From Jackrogersella multiformis (taxonomy: Eukaryota; Ascomycota; Sordariomycetes; Xylariales; Hypoxylaceae), in assembly GCA_902806575.1 (NCBI GenBank), contig CADCXD010000001.1:1674001-1738000 (forward strand): 64,000 nt of DNA. The letters run 5' to 3'. The notes beneath the pieces were generated by a model that saw nothing but the letters and a program-made list of their open reading frames with translations, was not told the DNA's origin and made no database searches. This document shows positions 11,532 to 22,744 of this stretch, in pieces. A program made the translations under genes and the position numbers. How positions within the stretch are numbered: position 1 is the first letter of the stretch; each line of letters starts with the position of its first letter.

Positions 11532-12187
11532 TCAATCGATCCCATGCTTCATCTTGAGCTGCGCTAAATTGTCCTTGCGGGCCTGGAGGTCGTCTTTTGA
11601 CTTGAGCGTCTTCTCAGGTTGGTGCCACAGTACTGTACAATATAATATGTCAGACATCTACAATAGGAGTTCACGTGATGACGCGGTGAAGACGGGGGTG
11701 AACATACCGACAAGATAACGGTTCTGGAAGTTGTAGCCATTTAGCTTCTCGAGTGCGTTCTTTGCATCCATGACGTTCCAGAAGACAACATAGGCGGTTC
11801 CCTTTGCCTCAACTGAGATTCCCTGTCGAATTTGACTATATATATGGTTAGCGGGAGCCGCCTGTAGGTGTGATGTAGAATCCGTAGAATCAAGGAGGGA
11901 CGTACCGGATGAGTCCGTCCTCGCCGGGATCGAAGAGTTTCCAAAGCGCGTCAGATGATACCTCGTAGCTAAAGTATTGTTAGAGAGTAAGTCGGAGGCA
12001 ACTCAGGGAGATGTGACTGACTTTAGATTCTTTACGAACAAAATTCTAGATCAAAAATGGTTAGCTAATGCTATCAGAGTCGACGTGCCAAGATGCGAGA
12101 GGTGCGAGGTGCGAGAGGCGAAACGAATTGGGTGACACCAAAGACTTACGGGAGCTGCTCGGGGGCAATCTTGCCGGCGCGACTCAT
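11532..12187 (-). CDS. SF3B6: SF3B6 / p14, U2 snRNP branch-site protein
   Basis: Five small exons on the minus strand: 12150-12187, 12022-12045, 11906-11968, 11708-11835 and 11532-11632. They give 117 residues with every phase closing exactly. The product is almost entirely one RRM: RNP2 is ILFVKNL, RNP1 is GTAYVVFW, followed by DAKNALEKLNGYNFQNRYLVV, which is diagnostic of p14. This protein sits in the SF3b part of the U2 snRNP, contacts the branch-point adenosine region and binds SF3B1 directly. The second exon is only 24 nt, and its donor (GTCAGT) is atypical. The fit NLNYEV across that junction supports it. CACGTG elements lie upstream at about 12419 and 12513. Confidence 0.95.
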
Positions 12188-14003
12188 ATCTTGATGAAGG
12201 CAGTTAATTGTTCGTTCTCTTTATTAAGATGATTTAATTACTGGATGTCGGTCCAGGTCGGATTGGTAGTTTGGTGATGGGTGTTTTAGGAAGTCAAGAT
12301 TGGCGAAGAGGCGTGTGCAGCGCAGCAGCTTTTGGAGTCGATCTGGTTCTGGAGACAGCGGAGTTCCTTTTAGAAACGGAGCAAATCGGATTAGGCCACG
12401 CTAAAGACCGAACTAGTACACGTGATGCAAAACAGGGACATCGCTCTTGGCAATAGCACTGATAAAGCAATACCGCCTTCCTTTCCTTAAGGTTTCTCAC
12501 ATTATCAATTTGAGCACGTGGTACCCAGTAGTTACATATATTTATATATATATACCTAATGTATATTATCTACCTGTTTGGTAGATATTGTAATTTAGGA
12601 AACGTCCATACAAATTGAAAAATACAAACCGAAAAAAAAACACAAACTGAAGACACAAGCTACCTGTACTCACGCACTACTAAAGATGAATCGCCACGAG
12701 GATGTGTAGCCGTCACTACCTAGGTATATTTGAAAGTATCAAAGAATTGCCGTCGACGAAGCACTGCATACCTGTGTACATGTTGTGGCTCACATTTCTA
12801 CGTCATTTCGAAGATTAATAGGTTGTAAGCAAGGTACATGTTCGTCAGTACCAACTGCATAGGCCATCTTTTTGAACTTCCTCCGCCTCTCATTTCCGAT
12901 GCGAGAATAAAGGCTGTCCGACTATTCTCCATAGTAGAATTCGAACTGTGGTTGCGGAGTTCCTCCGAGCTGTACTCCGAGGCGCATTCCGAGGTAAGTA
13001 GTAATACCTAGGTAGTATTGGCTTCAGGCTCCGATTGCACCTTGCTTCGCAAGAATCGTTGGCAGTCTGCACCGTCTTACAGGTGAAACGAGGCTTGAGG
13101 CTGGCCGTTATCTACCTTCCTTCATTGGTAGTAGAATCACTCGCCATCAGGCCGTGCAAGCCGTTAGGTTGATTACCTACCAGGTAGGTATGGTCATAGG
13201 GTCCCCGGAAGCGAACTCGTTACACCAGTTGATAAAACACGCCCAATCCAGATGGGCTCGGGCTCTGAATAGATACATATGTAGGTATGTTTTATTATAT
13301 CAAGATCGGAACCGAATAAATGCATGCTGCTATGTCCTACCGCCAATGCATATTAACCAGAGTAATGAACCGGGCATAAGATGATGCCAAAGGAAAAACA
13401 AAGTGAATATTCCAACAGATCCAATAGAAGCGATAACGTCCTATAACAATTGAGGATATTCATAGGCACGTGGTCATGATGCTTCTTACCAGTAGCTGGT
13501 AGTTGACCTGCCCAAGCTCATATTTATTTATCTATCGAGGTAATTATAGCAGAAATGAACTCGTTAATGCAATCTCTGAAACAACTTCAATTTATCCCTC
13601 TTTCTTACAACATACTATAACTTCCTATTACACAACAGACAAAACCTCTCTTAATTATTTAGGTAAACGACAACGTCAGTTGATCCCAATGGATGAACTT
13701 TGTCAAAACATTGTTTCACTTTTGTAAGAGTTGAACTCACTCCTAGGACTATTCCAGGTAGGTATATGTAGGACAATATGACATTTTTCTGGATATATCC
13801 ATTACCTTGCATTCTTCCGACATTTGATATACGGACCTTATCATTTTGCCGGAGCCACGCAGCGGCCATGGAAATACCAGTAACCCCATAAGTGAAACAT
13901 GTGGCTTCTTCTATGGCAAGGTGCCTTACGGCGCTCACTGCTCGGTATTTTTATGCTTTCTGCGCTTTCTGCATTTATATATGATCGTTATATTAGGTCG
14001 ACG
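12188..14003. other. Intergenic, no gene seen
   Basis: About 1.8 kb between divergent SF3B6 and sulfatase genes. It contains CACGTG at about 12419 and 12513, an AT-rich (TATA) stretch at 12537-12560, and exact TACCTAGGTA palindromes at 12717 and 13005. The short frames present show no protein family. Confidence 0.55.
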
Positions 14004-15769
14004 ATGGCTAAGAAGCCCAATTTTCTGATTATTGTCGCTGATGACTTAGGATTTAGCGACACTTCCCCTTATGGAGGTGAGATTGACACGCCAAATTTGC
14101 AAAAATTAGCTGATGAGGGTATTCGTATGACCGGTTTCCACACGGCCGCATCATGTTCCCCTACAAGAGCTATGCTCCTATCGGGCACAGACTCCCATAT
14201 AGCCGGGTTGGGAGTAATGGCCGAGAAGATAGCAAGTGCCCTAGTTCTAATATCTTTCGGTTTCTTGCTTGACTAATAGTCTTCATCTAGAAAAAAGCCC
14301 CCGGTATCTTTAAGGACAAGCCTGGATACGAAGGATACTTAAATTATCGTGTTGCTGCCCTTGGGGAGATCCTACAAGATGGAGGATATTTCACACTCAT
14401 GAGCGGTAAATGGCACCTGGGTTTAAAGAAGGAACTCGGCCCTCACGCAAGAGGGTTCACTAAAGTACTCTCTACTTTGCCTGGGGCCGGAAATCACTTC
14501 AATCATGAGCCACAACTGTATGATCTCGAGGAAAAGCCAACGGCTATTTTCAAGGGCGACGGGATTTGGATGAAAGACGGAAAATTCATCAATGGGAGCA
14601 CAGATCTTCCCAAGAATTTCTACTCATCCAATACATTCACGGACTATTTCCTAGATTTCTTAAAGGAGAGAACAGAAAAAGAGAGAACACAGCCTTTCTT
14701 TGGCTATCTTCCTTTCACTGCACCTCACTGGCCGCTACAAGCCCCACAGGATGTAATCAAGAAGTACCGTGGCAAGTATGACGATGGCCCTATAGCACTA
14801 CGGGATCGTAGACTCCAAAGCCTGATCACAAAGGGGCTTGTGCCCCCCGATGTCGAACCCGCGCCCCTGCACATGCTAAAGACTACGCCTTGGGAGGAGC
14901 TGCCGGAGGAAGAGAAAATGAAGTCGTCTCGAGCTATGGAGGTCTATGCTGCCATGGTCGAGCTTATCGATCTGAACATAGGCCGCGTACGAGCCTATCT
15001 AGAGGAGACAGGCGAGCTCGACAACACGTTTATCGTTTTTATGTCCGACAACGGTGCTGAGGGGCAATTACTAGAGGCCTTACCTATCCTAGCAAGTTAC
15101 ACAGTGGATGACATCGTGAAGAAGTACTACGATAACTCACTAGAAAACATCGGCAACTACAACTCCTTCGTATGGTACGGACCGCAATGGGCTGGCGCAG
15201 CAACAGCCCCAGCGCGTGGAGCGAAATCACACTCAACTGAGGGCGGAATCCACTGTCCTTGCATCGTACGATATCCTCCCGCATTGAAGCAAAGCGGCCA
15301 GATCACCAGCGCTTTCACGACGGTTATGGACATCGTCCCAACTATCCTAGACCTCGCGGGCTTAAAACATCCAAGCCCTATCTTCCGCGGGCGCGAGGTG
15401 GTGCCCGTCCGAGGGAAGTCTTGGCGGCCGATTCTCGAGCACCCGGAAGACGAGAGCATACAAATATACAAAGACACGGACATCGTCGGTTGGGAGCAGC
15501 TCGGAATCGCAGCTGTAAGAGTGGGCGACTGGAAGGCGCTGTTCCTCCCCCCCCCTAAAGGGCCGGGAAGATGGGAGCTGTACGACCTCTCCAATGACAT
15601 CGGCGAAGTCCATGATCTAGCAGAAAGCCAGCCCGAGAAGCTGAAGGAGATGCTTCTGCACTATGAGACGTACTTTCAAGAGACGGGCATGTTTGATTCG
15701 TATACCATGTATCATGAGGCACTCAAGCAGAGGAAACTCGAGAGGAAGAAAGCCAACACCGATCTATAG
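14004..15769 (+). CDS. Sulfatase (arylsulfatase family)
   Basis: Two exons, 14004-14231 and 14291-15769, give 568 residues. Hydrolysis of sulfate esters is shown by the metal-binding NFLIIVADDLGFSD near the start and the formylglycine motif C51-S-P-T-R. Further support comes from SGKWHLG at about 114-120, the TAPHWPLQAP strand and the second metal site FMSDNGAEG. The motif is the cysteine type, so activity needs a formylglycine-generating enzyme, which is not in this window. All catalytic elements look intact. No signal peptide is evident from ATG 14004, suggesting a cytosolic enzyme for sulfur scavenging. An in-frame ATG at 13953 would add 17 residues. The intron (14232-14290) has a GCAAGT donor instead of GT; its removal in frame is required to join VMAEKI to KKAPGIF. 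Confidence 0.92.
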
Positions 15770-17539
15770 TATGTACATGACCATGCGATGAACTTTACTA
15801 AAATCCTGATCGATTTTTACGCAAAGCTAACTATCAACCAGTACTTCCTACATCTCCATTATTCGACAGAGTCTAAGCTTCGTACAGGAAATGTTTCTGG
15901 GTCTCATTAAGGGGAACTAGGGCGAAGAATACAGAGACCTCCCACGGGTATAAATAAGTCTGGGATTCATATTATTCGGGGGTAATGTACGGCGTATGAT
16001 GTATGAGTATTGAGTCGGTGTAGAATAGGTAATTGAAGACAAAGATGAAGATAAAAACTTCCTAGGGTGTAATTATAAATTTGCCCAATGAAATAATAAC
16101 AGACTTAGCTGCTCCTCTACCTACAGCATTTCACCTACAGCATTTCACCTACAGCATTTCACCTACAGCATTTCACCTACGACATCTTTGCCGCCCTCTC
16201 CCTTGTTGCTCTTTTTCTTCTCTACATATAGTTGACTAGTTAAGCCGAGGGTCTCTGCGCTGTACAAACCTTCTCGAGGTTCCTGTTGTGTTCAAATATG
16301 ACTATAAATCAACTATTAAGTATATGGGTTGGATGAGGTGAACGTCTCTACATCTTATCACAGACCTATTGCATAGCGATCTATGATTTACAATACACCA
16401 AATATGATATAATATAAGAAGGAGGGCTTATACAAGGGCCGCTAAGGTCGCCCATCGCTTCGTCTCTGGTTCTGACGTGGCCGGTCAACCTACAAGCAAT
16501 CAACAGGTCACGAGTAAAGGTCGTCAACCAAGGCGAATTAAAACAATTTGACCAACAGCGAGAGCTCGTGTGAAGCTATAAGATGGCGTTAACCGATTCT
16601 GCGATTTAAGTCTTTTCACCTCCAAGGTCGGCAAGAAAAGAATAATCTCGTTAATACGATTCGGCTAACTGGGAATATAAAGATGTTCGTGTGATATTAC
16701 GGCCTGGGCGAGACATTGACTAGTGGGAAGGCCTTGGTATATAAAGTATTGACGGGTTTGATATATTTCTGATAAGGACATCGAACTTTCTATGAAGTTC
16801 AAGTGTAATTTTAAGATGCCTACGGATGTAGGTGCTTTGAAGTTAGAATGTCGTGTTTACCTAGGTAGGTACCTGCCTTACTTTAGGTATTGAGCATACT
16901 TTTTTTTTTTGTAGGTATATGTTACCGTACCTAGAAATAGCGGGTACCTACATCAAGGAGGGACCAACTTCCAAGGTTTCTCTTGAATCAGTGTTGTGGC
17001 ATTAGTACCTAGGTACATATTCCAACTTCTACGACTTTGAAGCAATCTGAAAGACGTGGTTTCCGGCTATTTGGTGATGAATTTAATAGGCACTTGCACC
17101 TACTTAGGCACTTCCTATGATGGCCCAAAACGTGTGCTAAACTTTCTTAATAACCTTGGAGGGGTACAGTTGTAAGTCACAACTGGGGGGTACCCTAGGT
17201 ACCTTAAACTGCACTGAGGCACCTACCAATCAAGGCACTAGGACCCCTGAAAGTTCAACGTTGAATTGATCCGAACGGTTACCTAAGATAATCCGTCATA
17301 TTCCGTATCACCTCCCTCACCTTAATAAACAACCATGCCTTCCTTGGCCACCATATTATTACCATGCAATATTTACACTCTGCCACTCGCTGCTAGCCCC
17401 AGCCCGGCTTTGTTCTTTTCCCTTCCCACACCATAACTATCGCCGACCTTGTCATCCCCTGAACGGAAACCGGGCCGACATCGTCGACGTTTCAACTTAC
17501 ATCGGTTTTACGCAATCCTTCGGACCCCCCAGCCTGCCC
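15770..17539. other. Intergenic with 14-bp tandem repeat
   Basis: About 1.8 kb with no gene. It holds the short tandem array at 16119-16180 and exact TACCTAGGTA palindromes at 16858 and 17006, the latter two in a stretch rich in ACCTAGGTACC fragments. The last 200 bases are C-rich on the + strand ahead of the next gene. Confidence 0.55.
16119..16180. repeat. 14-bp tandem repeat, four units plus partial
   Basis: Unit ACCTACAGCATTTC is repeated perfectly at 16119, 16133, 16147 and 16161, with a six-base partial copy to 16180. It is intergenic. There is no sign that it is part of a transcript. Confidence 0.93.
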
Positions 17540-18373
17540 ATGCCATCGATCACGCCGTTCGAGCTGCCCATGCGCTCCCCGAGCAAAAAGAGGAGGCGGG
17601 ATGACGACCACGGCGAGGTGCAGGTGCCATTGTACGGCTCGCCGAAGTCCTTTTTCAGGTCTCTGCCCGCTAACTCCGACTTCGGCTGCAGAACCGTACA
17701 GCACAGCGAGTCGACCAATCTACTCTCCACCATAAACAACAATGAACGCCTCATCCTGCCCTCCTCAGGCCGCGGCGCCTCTAGTTTGCTCAACATGCAG
17801 CGGAAAGCCGTAGCGCTGCCCGCGAGCAAGAAGTTCCGGCTGCTCGAGGACGACGAGCATCCGCACTCGCACAATGGCGTGCCAGGCCACTCCTCGCAGC
17901 AGTCTCACCTCTCCCACGCGCACCCCGAGTACTCGACACCGCCCGCGTCGCCGCAGCACGCCCGAACGGGTGCGAGCGCCAGAACGGCGAATGCCCCGGC
18001 GCTGCTGAGCCCCTGCCACATCTGCCATCGGAAGCCGACCAAGAAATCCGACCTGGACTCCTTCGCCGACTGCATGGGGTGCGGGCAGCGGGCCTGCTTC
18101 GTCTGCATACGTGCATGCCAGGGCAGGCTGCCTTCCTCGGAGGAGGGGGAGGAGGAGGAGAACCTATCCGCGTCCTTCACGATGCGGGATATAGACGACG
18201 AGAGCAGCCGCGGTCAAGAACCGAGCCGAAGACAGAGGAAAGGGGGAGGACCGGCCGAGGGCTGGATCGGCCGCGGCCACCGAGAGATGGTGTGCAGCCG
18301 GTGCTGCGTGGAGCGAGGGCCCGAGGGCGACGTCGTCTGCCTCGGGTGCCTAGCCGGTATGGAAGGAGCGTAG
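17540..18373 (+). CDS. Unknown protein with C-terminal RING-like/treble-clef Cys cluster
   Basis: A single-exon gene of 277 residues, notably GC-rich. The N-terminal ~155 residues are probably disordered, with a basic KKRRRDDD stretch (about 16-24) resembling a nuclear localisation signal. Residues about 159-270 hold paired cysteines: CHICH, then CMGCGQRACFVCIRAC, then CSRCC, then CLGC. This amounts to four CxxC-type knuckles with a His, separated by a variable acidic/basic linker of about 70 residues. The pattern resembles a RING or PHD zinc fold interrupted by an insertion, but the spacing does not match the classical C3HC4 count. I know similar uncharacterised proteins in filamentous ascomycetes but no function. 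A nuclear zinc-binding or ubiquitin-related role is inference. Confidence 0.8.
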   Translation: MPSITPFELPMRSPSKKRRRDDDHGEVQVPLYGSPKSFFRSLPANSDFGCRTVQHSESTNLLSTINNNERLILPSSGRGASSLLNMQRKAVALPASKKFRLLEDDEHPHSHNGVPGHSSQQSHLSHAHPEYSTPPASPQHARTGASARTANAPALLSPCHICHRKPTKKSDLDSFADCMGCGQRACFVCIRACQGRLPSSEEGEEEENLSASFTMRDIDDESSRGQEPSRRQRKGGGPAEGWIGRGHREMVCSRCCVERGPEGDVVCLGCLAGMEGA

Positions 18374-18798
18374 GGTGCCCCGAAGCGGAAGGCACATTAA
18401 TAATTACGAAGGCAGGACGTATCATCATAACTTTACGACACTTGCAATAGGGGATATAATCGAGAGGAGGAGGGAGAAGGAGGGAATCTTCGCTCTAAAT
18501 CGCTCTGGGACTCGTCGGACTTTAAGCATTAGCATGGCGCTAACCGGGCATCGCATCGCATCGCATCGCATTGAGGCATATTACTCAGCTAAGATACCAT
18601 AGCATTTTTTTGCGAACCACGGATGAATGGTGTTTGTTATCGTGGAATAGTCGTTTGGGACTCGTAGTGCAACATGTAATAATACTGGACGAGCATTCAT
18701 GTCTCGCGGGAGTGGGAACAGGACGTAGATACCATGGGAAGAGCAAGAGCAGGAGCATTTGCTCGGTAGGAATCATAGGAGCCTATACCAAAGCACGA

Positions 18799-18829
<31 letters not shown>

Positions 18830-19001
18830 TTATACACCTTCAATAATACAAAGTTACAAAGCAAGAACAGCGCTGCATTAGTTACGCTTATTGCTAGTTA
18901 GCTAACCCGGATTTTACCAATCAAGCGAAGCTGGCTATTTGTCGCATTATCTATCTATTCGTACATTCCAAACCCCCTTCTGGTTCGGGAGTGTTCGCTT
19001 T
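18374..19001. other. Intergenic between convergent genes, simple repeats
   Basis: The 3' regions of two convergent genes. It contains an ATCGC pentamer run near 18549-18570 and an (AC)14 microsatellite at 18799-18826. No gene is seen. Confidence 0.65.
18799..18826. repeat. (AC)14 microsatellite
   Basis: An uninterrupted 28-base AC dinucleotide run, likely length-polymorphic between strains. Confidence 0.97.
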
Positions 19002-20444
19002 CTAATTGTATTGCATGTACGTGGCGGTCGAGTTGAACTTGAGGTTGCCCTTGATGACCTTGTCAACGGCGCTCAGGAAGTCCTTTTCCGACGCGACCTT
19101 CCTCCTCGCTCGGATGGCGAACATGCCGGCCTCGGTGCAGACGCTGCGGAGCTCGGCGCCGGTGGCGTTGGGGCAGAGACGGGATATAAGCTCCCATCGG
19201 ATGTCACGCTCGACCGACATGCTCTTGGCGTGGATCCGAAGAATGTTTGCTCTCCCCTCGAGGTCCGGCAGCGAGAACTCGATCTTGCGGTCGATACGAC
19301 CGGGTCTCATGAGGGCGGGATCTAGCGTTGACGGCCTGTTTGTGGCGAACATGACCTTGATGTTTCCACGGGCGTCGAAACCGTCTAGCTGCGTGATAAG
19401 CTCTAACATAGTTCTCTGGACCTCGTTGTCACCACCGGCTCCGTCGTCGAATCGAGCACCGCCGACAGCATCGATTTCGTCGAAGAAGATAATGCAAGCC
19501 TTCTTCGTCCGGGCCATCTCGAAAAGCTCTCGTACCATCCTAGCACCTTCACCGACATATTTCTGCACTAGCTCGCTACCGATGACTCGAATGAATGTGG
19601 CATCTGTTCTGTTCGCGACAGCTCGGGCGCAGAGAGTCTTGCCGGTACCGGGGGGCCCATACAACAGAGCACCCTTCGGGGGATCAATACCTAGGTTGAC
19701 AAACCGTTCGGGCGACAGCAGCGGCATCTCCACGACTTCTCTTAGCTTCTCAACCTGTTCCTTGCAGCCACCAACGTCTCCGTATGTGACATCGGGCTTC
19801 TCCTCGACTGTCATCATGGTAACACTCGCATCGATCTTGGGAGGTAAAGGTAGCAAGATCTGGTATTTATTTCGGTCCACACCTACACGCATGCCTTCCT
19901 CGATATCGGTGGGAGATACGCGCTCGCCTAGCTGGACCACGAACTTGGCAATTTGTTTTACGTTGATCACGTATTTGCTCTTAGTCTCGTCCTTCTCGTC
20001 CGCGATGATCTTGGTGCACCGCGCTACTTGAAGCGGTTGTTCCTCAGACATGCGTTGGCGATCGGCGGCGACATCCCATAGATGAGGCGGCGCGAGGCCG
20101 GTGTCAGACTCCTTGACACCGATCTTCTCATCAACAGCTTGTTGTTTCTCCTTGATCTGCTTCTCTAGGTTCTTGATGGCCGTGCCGTAGGGTGCCGCTC
20201 CGTAAGTCTTGAGGACCTGGATATCTCTGGTCATGATAAGGTTAGTTGCGTCATGTATTAAAGCCCGTTAGGGGATTGGGTTAAAGTTTACTCGTCCGAT
20301 AGAGGCGTGATCTTCTTCTCTTCTATCTCGTCGTCGGCGAAGGTCTTCCTGTACTTCTCCCAACTTGAACCGGTGGCAGAAGGCTAGACTACCGTTAGCT
20401 AGGACCTAAGGCAAAACAGTAACAATAAGAAGCGACAGTACCAT
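19002..20444 (-). CDS. RPT1: 26S proteasome regulatory ATPase Rpt1 (subunit 7, PSMC2)
   Basis: Three exons: 20442-20444 (the ATG alone), 20292-20383 and 19002-20226, giving 439 residues. The protein starts M|PSATGSSWEKY, with the first intron directly after the start codon, and continues through DEDIQVLKTYGAAPYG across the second intron. It has the N-terminal coiled coil, an OB-type domain and the AAA+ module. That module shows Walker A GPPGTGKT (about 221-228), Walker B IIFFDEID (about 276-283), the arginine-finger stretch LMRPGRIDRK and the family-specific C-terminus YMQYN. Rpt1 is one of six ATPases of the 19S base that unfold and thread ubiquitinated proteins. It is transcribed away from CCT4, with 515 bases between the two start codons. 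Confidence 0.97.
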
Positions 20445-20959
20445 TTTGTTTAAAAAGCTCCCGTTGCGGAGGAGCCTTGTCAGTATTAATATGAATAAAA
20501 GAAGTGAACGAATGAGAGAATGTGGGAGAATAGATTTGCGAGAGGTTTTGGGTTTTGGGTATCGTTTGTGGTGAAGAGGTGGATTGGTTTTGGTTGATGA
20601 AATTGAAGAGTTGCGGATGGCAACTAGAAGGTGGTTGCATAAGCTCCTTCATTGCCTAGAGAGCCTAGAGAGTCGCAGCTCACAGTAAGTTCTGGGTACG
20701 TATCTACCGCTAAGCCCTATCAAGGCTAGTGGGGATGTAGCCTCGCAGCTACCCCGGGAAAGATAAACTCTGGATACCAAAAAAATATCACAGCCTACGC
20801 GGGGCCTTTTTTGTTAAGAGCGACCACTTCCATACCTACCAAGCAAGGGAATTACAAAACTACAAGTCATTTCCATTAATATCATAGTCCCATTTAAAGT
20901 CAAAGTCTTTTTCCCCAAAACATCATCATATCTGCTACCTCACTCACCTATAGTCCATA
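20445..20959. promoter_or_regulatory. Shared RPT1/CCT4 bidirectional promoter region
   Basis: These 515 bases separate the ATGs of two divergent proteostasis genes and must hold both promoters and both 5' leaders. The left half is purine-rich on the + strand (CT-rich leader for RPT1) and the right half is CT-rich ahead of CCT4. I saw no exact copy of the yeast Rpn4 element GGTGGCAAA; GGTGGTTGCA at about 20630 is only loosely similar. No heat-shock element array was obvious. Confidence 0.7.
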
Positions 20960-22744
20960 ATGGCTACCACAGCGCTGTCCGCCCCTGGCGCACATTCCAA
21001 CACTACTTTCAGGGTATGACCGCTGCTTGCACCCAACCGCTATATTAGAGCTTCAGGATCTTGAACTAACAGATACTAGGACAAGGAGAAGCCCGTAGCC
21101 GTGCGATCTTCAAATATTGTTGCTGCTAGAGGTATGTTTGTATATTCTCAGGTACAAGCTCTTCTAGTTCGCTCGCTAAACCCCAACAGCTGTTGCCGAT
21201 GCCATCAGAACTTCCCTAGGACCTCGAGGAATGGACAAGATGATCAGGAGTGGAAAGGGCGAGACCATAATCACGAACGATGGAAACACGATGTTGAAGA
21301 GCATGTCCGTCATGCACCCTACGGCCAAGATGCTTGTCAACCTCTCAGCAGCACAAGATGTCGAGGCAGGAGATGGTACAACATCCGTGGTAGTTATATG
21401 CGGTGCACTGCTTGGTGCAGCAGACAGATTACTGTCCAAGGGGATTCACCCGTCGGCTATTTCTGAATCCTTCCAGAGAGCGGCAGCGGCTGCAGTCCAG
21501 ATCCTTCACGAGATGTCACAACCTATCTCCTTAACCGACACCGCCGCTCTTCTCCAAGCAGCCAATACGTCCTTGTCCTCCAAGATTGTTTCCCAGTATT
21601 CTGGCTTGTTGGGTCCCATGGCGGTTAACTCGGTTACCAAGACTATCGACATCAAGACGGCAGAAAATGTTGACCTGAAGAACATCAGAATCATCAAGAA
21701 GGTGGGAGGCACGATAGAGGATAGCGAGCTAGTAGATGGACTAGTTCTCAACCAGCCGGTCATGAAGGGGGCAGGTGGACCGATCAGGATGGAGAAGGCC
21801 AAGATCGGCCTTATCCAGTTCCAACTAAGCCCCCCGAAGCCAGATGTAAGTCATTATATATTATTATTCCCCGTGTACCATATTTCTAACTGTATGTACA
21901 GATGGAGAACACCATTCAGGTGAACGACTACCGCCAGATGGACAAGATTGTCAAGGAGGAGCGGCTTTACCTCCTTAACCTGGTCAAGAAAATCAAGAAG
22001 GCCAAGTGCAACGTGCTCTTGATACAAAAGTCCATCTTACGCGATGCCGTCAACGACCTTTCTCTACACTTCCTTGCCAAGCTCAACATCCTCGCGGTCA
22101 AGGACGTCGAACGAGACGAGGTTGAGTTCATCTGCAAATCCACCGGTTGCAAGCCGATTGCGGATATTGATTCTTTCACCGAGGACAAGCTCGGAACAGC
22201 CGACCTCGTCGAAGAAGCTGAGTCGAACGGTGCGCGGATGGTCAAGGTCACAGGTACAAAGTCGGCAGGGAAGACGGTCTCTATAGTCTGCCGCGGTGCC
22301 AACAGATTAATTTTGGACGAGGCTGAACGTTCGCTCCACGACGCCCTCTGCGTCATCCGCTGCCTGGTCAAGAAGAAGGCCCTCATTGCGGGCGGTGGTG
22401 CACCGGAGATCGAGATAGCGGCCCAGCTCTCCAAGCAAGCACGCTCGTTGACTGGCACGGAGGCAATCTGCTGGAAAGCCTTCGCGGATGCCCTGGAAGT
22501 CATACCTACGACGCTAGCAGAGAATGCCGGCTTGAACAGCATCAAGGTGGTCACAGATCTACGACATCGACACGAGATGGGAGAGAAGAACGCAGGAGTC
22601 AGCATCAAGAGCGGCGGTGTTAATTCGAACATCGCCAAGGAGAACGTGCTGCAGCCATTGTTGGTGAGCACGAGTGCTATCGAGTTAGCAGCTGAAACGG
22701 TCAAGATGATTCTCAGAATTGACGACATTGCTCTGACGCGGTGA
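20960..22744 (+). CDS. CCT4: T-complex protein 1 subunit delta (CCT4)
   Basis: Four exons (20960-21013, 21080-21131, 21190-21845, 21902-22744) give 534 residues, the normal size for the family. All phases close. Group II chaperonin signatures are present: TSLGPRGMDKM with TNDG in the N-terminal equatorial domain, the ATPase loop GDGTTSVVV, and ALIAGGGAPEIE with the C-terminal equatorial DLRHRHEMGEKNAG region. The subunit-type sequence VKDVERDEVEFICKS identifies delta. CCT is the cytosolic eight-subunit ring that folds actin and tubulin. Codon use looks biased towards C-ending codons, as expected of a well-expressed gene. Confidence 0.97.

Noticed and set aside
13651..13938. 95-codon minus-strand frame upstream of the sulfatase
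   Set aside because: Weak composition, no conserved motif, overlaps the sulfatase promoter.
19006..20031. 341-codon plus-strand frame
   Set aside because: Exact antisense of RPT1; arises from codon bias of the true gene.
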